This document shows positions 8,738 through 21,202 of a stretch of 64,000 nucleotides of DNA, one piece after another. The number at the start of each line of letters is the position of its first letter. Positions within the stretch are counted from its first letter, which is position 1. The stretch is from Amanita rubescens (Eukaryota > Basidiomycota > Agaricomycetes > Agaricales > Amanitaceae): NCBI GenBank assembly GCA_015039365.1, contig WION01000006.1, positions 558,001 through 622,000 on the forward strand. The letters run 5' to 3'. Position numbers and translations under genes: made by a program. The notes beneath the pieces were generated by a model. That model was not told the DNA's origin, searched no databases, and worked only from the letters and a program-made list of their open reading frames with translations.

Positions 8738-9418
8738 TCTTGGCGATGGTGGGGGTGATGGATCTCTGCGTGGTGGAGTTGGGTCGGGTTTAGGTTCGTC
8801 TACTTCGATTCTGTCAGAGTCAAATGGGTCTTCTTCGTCCTTTTCTTGTTTAGGGTTCGAAGGACCTGGTTCGGGTTTGGTCGGTTGTTGGGCAGGTGTT
8901 GGTGTCGTTCCAACTGAAAGGTCACTGAGAAAATCAAGGGATAGATCGGGTTCTTGATCTGTATTTCCTTCTTTCTCGGATTCACTATCGTTTAGGCCAA
9001 AGTTTGCTTTCTTTTTGCCTTTTGTAGTTGTCGGTGTGGAAAGGAGGTATCTCGGTCTTAAGTTCTCTGGTAGAGCGTCAACTGTTCCTTGTATCCAAAC
9101 AGGGGTGTTGAAGTATTCGTTAGGGACAAATTCTTGTGTTTCGGATGCTATCCAACGTTCTGTGAGGTGATCGAATCTGATGTGTTGTTCCTGAAGATAT
9201 AGATCTGCAAAGTAATAATATGATTCGTTTGGAGGTCTAGTTTCTTTTTGTGGTATCCAGAATTCTTGTTCTTTAACTGGATTTCCTCCAGTATCTTCCC
9301 AGATTCGTTTTGCACCGTTTAGTCTGACGTAGTATCCGTCAAGAACGTAGTTCCCTTTACGATCTCTTGTAGCTCTATTTGGTGGAGCTCTCCAATCCGT
9401 TTTGACAACGTGGCCAGT
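8738..9418 (-). other. open, methionine-free extension in frame with gag
   Basis: Upstream of the gag ATG the same frame is open for about 227 codons, from just after a TAG near 9421. The encoded peptide looks like real protein sequence: an aromatic, ordered part (VLDGYYVRLNGAKRIWEDT, later FDHLTERWIA and TPVWIQGTVDALPENL) then a KGKKK stretch and an acidic Pro-rich linker into MSGG. There is no ATG in any minus-strand frame from here to the predicted transcription start. Above the TAG, a different frame (FDELPESQPVG) reads on towards the LTR, as if the frames were once joined and are now shifted. It may be an N-terminal Gag extension made from a near-cognate start, or a leader under selection against AUG. 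Confidence 0.5.
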
Positions 9419-9497
9419 AACCTACGGGCTGGCTTTCCGGAAGTTCGTCGAAGTGTATGTTATCAAATGCCAATGAATCAATGTTCAGGCTTATTGA

Positions 9498-9510
9498 TAA
9501 GTTCGACTTA
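9498..9510 (-). other. self-complementary primer-binding site (13 nt)
   Basis: On the minus strand, two bases after the 5' LTR, the sequence TAAGTCGAACTTA begins. Its exact complement, TAAGTTCGACTTA, occurs inside the LTR (minus strand 9707-9695 and the matching site in the other LTR), at the point where a TATA box predicts the mRNA 5' end. I see no match to the 3' end of an initiator tRNA here. This arrangement is the one known from Tf1/sushi-type elements, where the mRNA 5' end folds onto the PBS and primes reverse transcription. Confidence 0.7.
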
Positions 9511-9606
9511 ATTGTTACGAACTCGTTAATCTCAACCTAAGTTGCAACGGCAACTCTAGTCACGATTACAAGTCTTAAGTCAAACGTTAAGATTATAAGT
9601 TTAATA

Positions 9607-9628
9607 CTAAGTCAAGACGTTGACTTAG
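9607..9628. repeat. 9-bp perfect hairpin in LTR R/U5
   Basis: CTAAGTCAA, a four-base loop and TTGACTTAG form a perfect 9-bp inverted repeat downstream of the predicted start; the same hairpin is at 1915-1936 in the 3' LTR. In the RNA it would lie between the 5' end and the primer-binding site, where self-primed elements need structure to bring the two together. The stem also shares the CTAAGT core with the priming sequence. Confidence 0.6.
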
Positions 9629-9733
9629 GATCTGAGGACGATTGTGGTAGATGAGTTAAGAGTACAGTTATATTGCCAGACGACAATAAACAGCTAAGTC
9701 GAACTTAGGGTTCGACTCTAGAATACAAGCGGT

Positions 9734-9740
9734 ACTTATA
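9734..9740 (-). promoter_or_regulatory. TATA box of chromovirus 5' LTR
   Basis: TATAAGT on the minus strand lies 32-33 nt upstream of the CTAAGTTCGACTTAG motif (9708-9694), the normal TATA-to-start distance. It is the best candidate for the element promoter and places the mRNA 5' end on the self-priming sequence. Confidence 0.6.
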
Positions 9741-9963
9741 CTAGCAAGTACAAGGAGACGTACTAATTAATGAATAATGGTAAGTACGAAAGTAAGTATA
9801 AGGACGGCGTCATATGTGGAATAAGGATGGTATATAATAAGAAACGAGTTAGTCCGTATGAATCGAGCATAAGGGGAACGACGAGTAAGGTATGCATAAA
9901 GAAAATAAACATGTCCGACGTATCATGTAAGCATAATGCGGGAGTCCGTACCGTGTTGTAACA

Positions 9964-9968
9964 ATATA
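9964..9968. repeat. target-site duplication (right copy), ATATA
   Basis: This is the right-hand copy of the 5-bp duplication, directly after the LTR ending at 9963; it matches 1816-1820. Confidence 0.85.
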
Positions 9969-10358
9969 AGAATCAATTACAACACCATTGCCAATGATCC
10001 TGTTGCCACAATGGGAAATCAAACCCTTGCACTGCTTCTTTGTACAGATACACTCCTACACAATATGCAAAGCTCTTGGAACACCACATCAGCTGGCCAG
10101 GCCAGTGACTACCTGTAGGTTGCATACATGGGCATGGGTTTCTGGGTCTGGCACTCATGCCAAACTGTTCTATGGTCTATTACTAAAGCCTTCACTGGTA
10201 ACTCAACATGGTAAGAGGGCCTCTTTGTACAGTGTCATAAAGTTACAGACATAGACATGCATCGGGAAAATGCCAAGCAAAGTTGCTGCCGAGATGTGTG
10301 ACAGTATAGGTGATGCAAGTCACACAGTCACAACTATCTACATTACGCCGCATTCGCA
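9969..10358. other. no gene seen; right flank of chromovirus
   Basis: Only short unsupported frames occur here. The sequence continued from 1820 before insertion. The last ~100 bp probably hold the promoter and 5' UTR of the DUF1748 gene. Confidence 0.5.
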
Positions 10359-10638
10359 ATGGTTCTTGGTCGACTGGCTCACTATGCCTTTGATGCCGTT
10401 CTCTTATCTACAGTCGTAGCTGGTGTTAAGAGGTCCAGCGGATTTGCGTGAGTGGTCTATGCATCAATCAATACTCAACTAATACCAATCCACTCCAAGT
10501 CCTGATACCTCTCTGCTAAACGATCCAAGCATTCGTTCTCTGGCCGAAAGATATTTGGGAGTGGGAGAATCGGTATTTGATATGTTGCAAGCCGTTGTTG
10601 TGAACAGCCCATATTCCACGAGGAAAGCCCCAAAATAG
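10359..10638 (+). CDS. DUF1748 small fungal protein
   Basis: Two exons, 10359-10447 and 10500-10638, joined by a 52-bp GT-AG intron (gtgagt..ccaag), give a protein of about 75 residues. It starts MVLGRLAHYAFDAVL and contains GVKRSSG, a DPSIRSLAERYLGVGE block and FDMLQAVVVNSPY before TRKAPK. This is the full pattern of the small fungus-specific DUF1748 family as I know it, including the length. The N-terminal half is hydrophobic and may be membrane-associated. The family's biochemical function is not something I can state. It is the first intact host gene right of the transposon block. Confidence 0.85.
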
Positions 10639-10843
10639 TCCCTATCGCCTGGAAGGGGTACTATCCGTAATTCAGTGCTTGTTGGGAGTGGTGTGTACAG
10701 GAGGCTCAGTAGTTAGAGAAATACAAGTGTCGAATACCTTTCTTCTCACAAGGGCGTGGGAACACAATCCTCGTTCTCGGCCTGACTGTTGTGGGCTCCG
10801 GACTCTCAAGCACCGCAACAACTACCATCAATCTTTCGGCGGA

Positions 10844-12720
10844 ATGGGTACGATATCTATCTATCCAATTCACTCATTACGCAATGATATAACGTTGATG
10901 TTTTCTAGCTCCAAAAAAAGGGAAAAAAATATCGCTCAATGAATTTTTGGGAGATAACAGTAAGCAACGAAACTCGCACTTTGGCTATTGTGTTCACCCT
11001 CGTTCAGCATTTGGCTCCTGGGCCGATGAGATGGAAGCTCTTCCAACAGCCCGTACGTATCACAAACCAACGCACTGCTGGACCAACGACCAAGCTTTGA
11101 TTAGCGGCCACAAGGACAGACGATGATCAATCACGAGGACATGATCGTTTCGTTAAAAGAGAGGATGCAGTTAGAGGTTGGATCTCTATGCAATCGTGCT
11201 AAGAACTGAAGTTAATGGCTTCAATCAGTTGACCGTCTTGGTCCACCTCGGGAAGATGTTCCGCTTCCCACCCGACCGCCCTATACTGCATTCATAGGGA
11301 ACTTGTCATTCGACCTTACAGAAATGGAATTGCAAAGTTTTTTCTCCGCCTCTAATGTAAGGTGATGACACTGATCATTTTCGATGTACTGATGCTTAGC
11401 CAGCCCAAATCTGCGAAAATAATCAGAGACAGAGAAGATAAGCCAAAAGGATTCGGTTACGTCGAGTTCGAGGATCTTGACGGCCTGAAGGAAGGTCTCG
11501 CAAAATCGGGTTCTGTCAGTTACTGTGACAAGCTTCCAAATTCCTTTAATCCTTACTCTCTCAATAGAATCTTGCCGGAAGAATTATTCGTGTCAGTGTT
11601 GCTGAACCACGTGAGTCCCGGTTCAATATCAGTCAAGAACCTTTTACAAATAAGATGTTCTAGCTAAGGAACGCAATAATATCCCTGCTATCGAAGACGG
11701 TTCCAAGTTCGAAGGGCCCTGGAGACGTGATGGTCCTCTTCCGGACATTCCGGAACGCGAGTCTTCCCGACGCCGGTTCGATGGACTATCTTCCCATGAT
11801 CGCACAACAGCTTCAGATCGCACAACATCTTCAGATCGTACAACAGCTTCAGATCACTCCTCTGATTGGCGATCAAATCGAGTCCGTGCCCCCGAGCCAG
11901 AAGCTCCTCAGTCTAAACGAAAAGGTTCAGGTTTCTCTACCGCCCACACCAGCACAGCGGACAAAGAGGAAATTTGGACCATAGGCAGCAAGTTTAAACC
12001 ATCCGACGATGCACAAAGCACCAGAACAGGAAATCTACGGACAAGAAATGATACTAGGGAAACTAGTGCAGATGAACCGGACTGGAGAAGCGCCGCTAAG
12101 TCCAAGTTTGCTGGTCGACATGATGGATCCCGCACGTATTATCTGCTTACCGCTACCAACCTCACGATTAATAGTATTCATATAGCTACGACGTCGACCC
12201 CCCCTACTCCGCAAATGGGACGCCGCAAGTTGGAACTGCTACCTCGTTCGGGAAACGGCTCATCTAGTCCCAGTCCTATGTCATCACCCAAGATGAGCCC
12301 TGCATCATCATCCACTGCCGTTAAATCAAACCCATTCGGTGAAGCCAAGTGAGCGCCGAATTAACCCACAGAGCTAAAGGTTGATTGCCAGTTTCCAGAC
12401 CTGTTGATGTCTCCCAAAAAAACAAAGAAGTTAGTGAGCGTCTAGAGCGAGAACGGGAAGCCGTCAAGGAACGATTCAGCATGTCAAGAACTAGCTCTCA
12501 CGGTGCCTCAGAACGGACAACGCAGAATGTCGTAAAGCCGCCGCAGAATAGTGTCTCACATCAAAAGCCATCGCCCGGGACGTCAATGTCGCCAAACGTT
12601 CGCCCATCGCTTAGCTTTGCCAATGTCGCAGCTAGCAAAGGGGCCGTAGCAAAGGACCAAGAGCCACAAGAGGTCAACACTGAGCGTGTGGCCGAAAGGT
12701 TAGCAGATACTGCTACCTGA
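10844..12720 (+). CDS. TIF3: translation initiation factor eIF4B
   Basis: Ten exons can be joined in frame: 10844-10847, 10909-10959, 11008-11052, 11105-11176, 11229-11356, 11404-11514, 11568-11610, 11664-12135, 12175-12348 and 12399-12720. The protein starts MAPKKGKKISLNEFLGD, followed by GSWADEMEALPT, features of fungal eIF4B. One RRM follows, with YTAFIGNLSFDL as RNP2 and KPKGFGYVEFED as RNP1. The middle has DRTTASD repeats and two W-centred motifs (FEGPWRRDGPLPD and EPDWRSAAKSKF), and the C-terminus is charged and Ser-rich. eIF4B stimulates the eIF4A helicase during mRNA recruitment in the cytoplasm. The first exon holds only ATG plus one base. The splice into exon 9 (after 12135) is the least certain. 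Confidence 0.9.
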
Positions 12721-13061
12721 TAAAAGAGTATATATGATAGCTAGATGAACAAGGCATTGGTTCTTGGCATGATATTGATCGTCATAACATAGCACGGTTG
12801 TCAGACCCCGAGACCGCCATGAGACATTACAACGAGAAGTAAACAATTAAAAGCGGGAACCCTTCCCATAATAAAAAAGAAATGTTTCTTGTACAATTGG
12901 TTGTTTATAATAAATTCCTTCCTATCTTCCACAAGTCCGATCTCGCGGTCGTACCATATGAGCGCAATGCGGACGGATGTTGGTCATGACTCATGCGGCT
13001 ATGTTTATTTGTAACAATTTGTCCGTTCAATTTTCCTTCCTTGTTTCACCAAAGTGCGAAG
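12721..13061. other. intergenic, eIF4B 3' end and DBP2 promoter
   Basis: 341 bp between two same-strand genes. I see no ORF or RNA gene. The T-rich tract around 13029-13045 just upstream of the DBP2 start fits a fungal core promoter or 5' UTR. Confidence 0.5.
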
Positions 13062-15643
<2,582 letters not shown>

Positions 15644-15756
15644 TTAATCCCATCCCTAGACATGTGTAGAATTCCATTAGAATGGCTGATAATCCTTACG
15701 TAATATACCAACACTGTCCCAGTTGGCCCAACAATACTTGCTCGTCTGCCATTTGA

Positions 15757-18680
15757 ATGCCTAGACACTCGACAGCCGCTTTGGCAGCACAACCCTTGTC
15801 ACAACACATCATCCCGCCTCCATCCCCTGCCTCCGCTTCGGAGAACCTCGCGCTCTTGAGAACCCAATGGAAGTGGGCTGCGTTTTGCCAATTCTTTTCT
15901 ACCTTCGCCCCGCTCTTCCCCATGAACGATGTTTCAATATCAGCACGTGCCATTACCAGTTCAATACCAGAAATGTGTTGACCAAATGTTTCATAGGACA
16001 TTGAATCGGATCTGGTTGAAGGAATGGGTCGTGTTTTACCACGAATCATGACGAGGTTACTCTTTACTTTAACCTATGACCGGAAAATCTCGTGAGTAAC
16101 ACTTTTTGCGTATTCGGATGATTGAATTACTAACTGTTCAAAGCGTTGATAACTGGCAATCTATGCTGCGCAAACAATACGCCAAACGCGCTCCAGACCT
16201 GGACCCTTTAGGAGCACAACCGCTAAGAGAACCATCTCCCACCTCGTCTGAAGATAAGACTTATGTTTATGAAAACGACCCCCAGCTTGAGTCTTTAGAG
16301 CAGCCCTTCGAGCAACCATCACTAGAAGATGCCGAAAGGGACTTTGCAGCTCAATCTAGTGGAACTCAACAGAACAACGGACCTGATGATTGGTTTAAAT
16401 TATCCATGATTCAGAAACTTGACAGTATGCATCTACTCACGGAATGGCATTTCCAACATCCCATTAGGCTGAGAACTCTGATGAAAAGTGATGACGAAGA
16501 AGCTTCGTGGGTTGGTCAATCGCAGAATAACATTGGTCTCTATTAACTTCATGGCAGCGGATTGAGCCAGTTGGTTATGACAAGCAAAGTAACGCCTACT
16601 GGTTTATTGGTTGTAAGCGCTACGAGAACGTCATCGAAACAGATGCGTGACATTTTTGTAGCCGACCGTCTCTGGATTCAACGAACCCTACCCAAATCAC
16701 GGCATAAAATAAAAAATACGAAGAGCCCCGACAACGATGGTTCTCAAGCGAGTTCCGGTCGTGCGAAACGACGTCGTCTCGGGAAAGATTTGGAACATGA
16801 TGACGAGACTATTTTCACCCTTCTACCTGCGCCAAAAGATCGAACAGCGAAAACTCGAGCCAAAGTCAATCCAGATACACATGCCCAGACATCGTCAGGG
16901 TCGGTTCAAACAAGCGGATCTCGGGAATCTAAACACGGGACCACATCTCGCCCCATTTTGGGCACTCGGGCCAGCGCTCGTTTACGAGGTGTTCAACAGA
17001 ATGAGTGGCAACCGATTCCCAGAGAATGGATGGAAGAAGGAACAGATCTAGAGATACAACACATGTCTGATTTGAAAACGGGCTTAGAAAGTGACTTGGA
17101 TGAACTAAGTGAGCTCACCGAATTGAGCGACGACAGTTACGATAAACCGCCGGACACCGTCGAAAAATTAATTTCTCTTGATGATACCGGTCACCAGAGC
17201 ACTCCGAGCGAAACGCAGAACCAGTCACAAAAGTATTTTGTAGAGTGGGAAACGGTTAGTGGACTTATATTAGCATATCATGTCTGACCCTCTAAACAGA
17301 TTTGCGTAACATTGCATGATTGGGAGCACATTGCTGACCGCTTCGCGTCAGGGTCACACTATAGCGAAAAGGCTTTGCACAAGTATTTGGTTAATCATTT
17401 GGTTCCCAGAGTGACCGAAAATCTGAGGGTAATCTTTCTTATCCCCCATGCACGTCTCTTCTCAATCTCTGTATAACGTAGAATATCGAGCGACAGAAAC
17501 GACTAGAAGATGCTATCACTTACAGGAAGAGATCTTCCCGAATAGCTCTAAAAGAAAGTGAAAGGGAGCAAGCGCTGGCAGTGACACGCAAGCGAGCAGA
17601 GGAAGAAGAGCGATTAAGCCGTGCAAGGAGACTTCAAGCACGGCAACAGAGAGAAGAAGAGAGGCGTATGCGCCAAGAGAATGCAAGGGTCCAGCGCAGA
17701 AAGGAGCGAGAATCAAAAGAAGCAGAACGGGAAAGGTATTCATTATTATTTACTGACGAAATTAGAACTTAATTTTGCATAGAGGAGTAGAGCCAGAGCA
17801 AGGAGTAGAGGAAGGCGGCTTCTCTAATTCCACCGATGCAAACCCTAGTAGTTTCCTCCGGCCGCCAACTATGTCTAATTGGGAACTAGATTGCGAGATC
17901 TGTCGGCGACGCGAGATTAGTCCTGTGCGTGAATTCCGTTGCCCTCCGACAAAGTACACTGACAGTGTAAGACCAGGCTGACAACACGCCGATGGTGTCC
18001 TGCGGCGCTTGCCTTAAATGGCAACACATCGTTTGTCACGACCTTGCAAATCAAAGAGCAGGCCTTCCAAAACGTGATTGGGACAGTGTAGATTTTATCT
18101 GCCGGAGCTGCAGAACAAGAGCTAATGTTGGTTATAGACCAATAGAGCCGAAAAGCAACTTGCTATATAGGCCCAAGGAGTCAACTAGACCCATCTCACG
18201 CATAAGCCCGCCAATATCCTACGGACAGCCAGTAATGCCAGGACCCGTGTATAAGCTTCCAATGACAGTGCACGGTTCTGTGCGGGACGCCCCTCTTTCT
18301 TCACCTCCACTAACCCAATCGAGTAACGTAATCGGGACCCAGAACATGGTTGTATCACCCCTAGAGTCAACAGCACCAGCAGTGAGGCATCGAAATGTTC
18401 TCAACAGTGCCGATTTGATTCTAGTGTTCTACAGAATTTTGTCTATGACCAAACAAGATGGAATGTTTCCTCTCCAAGTCGAGTATCGTACCATCAAACA
18501 GCGCCTGAGTGGTTAGGCTTAGAACGCGGTGAACACAAAGATCGGACGCCCTATGAGCATTCGTCCATATTCGGTCGGTCAACTAGAGGTAATCCATATC
18601 TAGCAACACCGTTGGATGCACCGCAACCTACCTTCAAACTGTCACATTACACAACAATGTATAGGGATCACCAATTTTAG
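15757..18680 (+). CDS. DDT-WHIM-PHD chromatin-remodelling factor
   Basis: The model joins exons 15757-15930, 15998-16091, 16144-16510, 16558-16612, 16662-17254, 17300-17428, 17482-17735, 17783-17924, 17977-18381 and 18435-18680. An N-terminal DDT domain (LLRTQWKWAAFCQFFSTF, then DIESDLVEGM..LPRIMTRLL) is followed by WHIM motifs (LLTEWHFQHPIRLR and RIEPVGYDKQSNAYWFIG..RLWIQR) and a Lys/Glu coiled coil around 17482-17735. A PHD finger starts CEIC and runs through MVSCGACLKWQHIVCHD to CRSCR; its cysteines are restored only when the 52-nt intron 17925-17976 is removed. The tail is disordered. DDT/WHIM proteins are subunits of ISWI-type remodelling complexes (BAZ/RSF1/Ioc families); PHD fingers read histone H3 tails. 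The first splice (after 15930) is tentative. Confidence 0.8.
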
Positions 18681-18726
18681 TAAATTGTACATACTTCCGA
18701 AATTCTAAATCACTGTTTCCCATGAG

Positions 18727-19548
18727 TTATCTTAGATGCTCGTACAGCCTGAACGAGGGAGCCTTGAAAACAAAGGGGCCATCATCACTTGCGTGTTCTC
18801 TGTGAATTTTAAGCGTAAAGTTGGCACCTCTTTAAAAAGCTTACTCGATAGGCCCAAGTATACGTAGCCCCCGAACATGCGTGTCCTTGCCGCTCATATG
18901 ATTTGCAGCGATAATGATTTGGAGCACATATGCGTAGACTGGACTCCTATCCATGGGTCAGACACGCTCCCAGCAGACAAAGATAGTATTTACAACCCGT
19001 CGCCGTCTTCATTAAGCTCTGACGATACATCAAACGTGATCCACCCATCTGGCTTGTCCAGAGTAACAACTCTTGTATCCTGTAAGTCACTGGGGCCCGT
19101 GCCTGCTCTGATAGCAAGCGTCGAGGGAGTATAAGAATCATCCTGAGGATAACTTAGGTATATGCTTATTTTCTGAGAGGTCTTAGACATAACAATAACA
19201 GATGCAACCAGCGCCTACTTGTATAGCCATTTTTCTGGGAAACTCTGCTGTTATGAAGTGAGGTTGAGGTCCATCTGAACTGACTCATATTATGATACCA
19301 CAATGAATCGCATGGTGGACGAATCAATCACTCACTGCCAGAAGGTATCAGGGTCACTGTCTCGAAGGCACTCTGCACCGAAGCCAAATTTGTATGACGA
19401 AACTGACCACTTTGCATACGCAGAGATATCAGGCCATGGGAGAGAGGGTGGCTGCTTGATGCCTATCGAGATATCTTAGATGGTGTGGCCGTGTGTTATC
19501 GGACTAACCGGAATGGACAATAGGAGTTCCGTCGTCTGGAAAATTCAT
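18727..19548 (-). CDS. DOC1: anaphase-promoting complex subunit 10 (DOC1)
   Basis: Six exons on the minus strand: 19509-19548, 19336-19474, 19219-19279, 18997-19172, 18845-18943 and 18727-18799. Joined, they give the DOC/APC10 domain: AKWSVSSYKFGFGAECLRD, DTFW.SDGPQPHFI, a strand with VVTLDKPDGW, then LQIIIAANHMSGKDTHVRG and LRILGPIE. The last exon ends FRLYEHLR-stop, a hydrophobic-Arg tail like the IR-type tail by which Apc10 binds TPR subunits. Apc10 helps the APC/C ubiquitin ligase hold substrates with D-boxes and makes ubiquitination processive. The start codon lies only 30 bp from that of the divergent UBA4 gene. Confidence 0.92.
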
Positions 19549-19578
19549 GTAACGCAGATGTTTGTGGCAAGTAGTACA

Positions 19579-21107
19579 ATGACGTTCCGCCTAAATAATG
19601 TGGCAAACATAGCTACAAGCCTACAACAATCATACATGCTCAATCTCCAAGAATACCAATTATACGGCAGACAGATGATATTGAATGGCTTCGGACTCTC
19701 AGGTCAAATATGAACTCTAACTACCTAATAATATGCTTAATAGTAAACGACCAGGCCAACTTAAACTGCAGCAGGCGTCTGTTGCTGTCGTCGGAGCCGG
19801 CGGATTAGGCTGCCCAGCCCTTCAATACCTAGCGGCAGCAGGAATTGGTGAGATACCCTCAAGAACCCAAACTCTAAACTCTGTATGATTTAGGACGAAT
19901 TGGAATTTTTGACCATGACATGGTCGAGTTGTCAAACCTGCAACGGCAGATTCTGCACACTGAGAAGACCATCGGTTGGAATAAGGCCAAATCGGCCGCT
20001 AATGCATTATCAACGTCAGTTCATCACGATGTCACAGGAGGTATCTGACGATAAGATGCAGGCAATATCCGCGTCTTCAGATCGATGTGTATGAGTTTGC
20101 TGTGAGTGCCGGAAATGCCTTGGAATCGCTGGGAGCGTACAACATTATTCTTGACTGCACCGATAATCCGCCCTCCCGTTATCTATTATCCGATGCAAGT
20201 GTCCTTCTCAACAAACCTCTGGTCAGCGGAGCTGCGCAAAGGTTCGACGGGCAATTGTGCGTATACAATCTGGGTGTTTCGGGGCCCTGCTATCGTTGCA
20301 TTTTCCCCATGCCACCAACCCCCACGCTGTCGGGCTCTTGCGAAGAAACGGGCATATTGGGCGTCGTAACAGGCATCATTGGGAATTTGCAAGCATTAGA
20401 AGCAATCAAGATTATAACCGGCCTACATGGTATGTGATGGTACTCTCGTTCTCAAACCTTTGTATGATGAAGATCAGACATGAATCCATCCTTGCTGACG
20501 TTTTCTGCATTAAACCAACCTTTTTTCCGCAACTTTAAGCTACGGCGTCGCAATGACAATTGCATTATTTGCAGCGGGCCTAAAACTCTTCTCGGAGACG
20601 CCGACTATATCCAGTTCTGTGGAGGAGATAGACCTGATTGGGAAACGCGTGGGCTGCAGCCAGGTGAGCCGCGAAATAGGATAACGGCAAAGGCATTTTT
20701 TTTTGTTCTACACTGGATTACCTGCTTATAGGGAAAACGCACAGGAGTTCAAGGTCATCCTACCGTCAAGTAAACCTAAGCGACTCATTGATGTTCGTCC
20801 CGAAGTTGAATTTGGAATCTGTCATATTCCAGGCTTCACTAGTGCGTTTGAGATTCTATGTCTGAAAGGCAAGTTGGGATGATTAAAACCGTCAGACATT
20901 CCGCTTAATGTGCTCGTCACTAATCCAAAAGAGTTTCTTCCAAGTGACCCTAATGTAGACATATACATAATTTGTAGGTTAGGCAACGATTCACAGATCG
21001 CTGCAGAGGCTATGCGGAGCATTAACGGACGTGAAGTTATTCAGGATATAACTGGCGGCTTAAAGGCATGGGCTAGGGACGTCGATGTCAACTTTCCCAT
21101 CTATTGA
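19579..21107 (+). CDS. UBA4: E1-like adenylyltransferase/sulfurtransferase UBA4
   Basis: Exons 19579-19702, 19755-19847, 19894-20014, 20062-20429, 20478-20663, a middle exon from about 20732 to 20841, and 20896-21107. The N-terminal E1 domain has [11 protein letters not shown], the nucleotide loop [21 protein letters not shown] and [11 protein letters not shown]. Zinc cysteines are seen as CYRC and CIIC. The C-terminal rhodanese domain has [17 protein letters not shown] and the active-site loop CRLGNDS. Uba4 activates Urm1 and supplies sulfur for tRNA wobble-uridine thiolation and protein urmylation. The joint between 20663 and the rhodanese exon does not keep frame with any standard GT-AG pair I could find; an unusual splice or a small frameshift is possible. 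The start was chosen at MTFRLNN; the frame is open further upstream. Confidence 0.88.
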
Positions 21108-21202
21108 AACTACCACTACATGTATACATTGAGGATTATATCATATATGCTCATTTTCCTTCAAGTTACTGCTGTGAGTGCGGGTATTTGAAAGTGATTT
21201 TA

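Larger units (their letters stand above)
1821..9963 (-). mobile_element. complete Ty3/gypsy chromovirus, minus strand
   Basis: The element is 8143 bp, flanked by two 451-bp LTRs that read as identical base for base and by the 5-bp duplication ATATA. Internal order on the minus strand is a primer-binding-like site, an AUG-free leader, gag, pol (protease, RT, RNase H, integrase, chromodomain), a third ORF, a polypurine tract and the 3' LTR. Pol order with integrase last, plus a C-terminal chromodomain, makes it a chromovirus. Identical LTRs and undamaged gag, pol and ORF3 frames show a very recent insertion that may still be active. It sits in non-coding DNA next to older copia remains. Confidence 0.97.
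9513..9963 (-). repeat. chromovirus 5' LTR
   Basis: This 451-bp repeat is identical to 1821-2271. For the minus-strand element it is the promoter LTR: a U3 part (about 9963-9709) containing a TATA box, a predicted start near 9708, and R/U5 down to 9513. The U3 part contains several ATGs on the minus strand, the R/U5 part none. Confidence 0.97.

Noticed and set aside
8346..8957. 203-aa plus-strand ORF in the chromovirus
   Set aside because: It is antisense to gag and its open upstream extension; composition reflects the complement.
9969..10254. Short ORFs right of the chromovirus
   Set aside because: All are under 90 codons, overlapping on both strands, and show no family motif.
15696..16049. 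117-codon minus-strand ORF between DBP2 and the WHIM gene
   Set aside because: The plus strand here encodes a recognisable DDT domain (WKWAAFCQFFSTF; DIESDLVEG), so the minus ORF is antisense shadow with no family resemblance.
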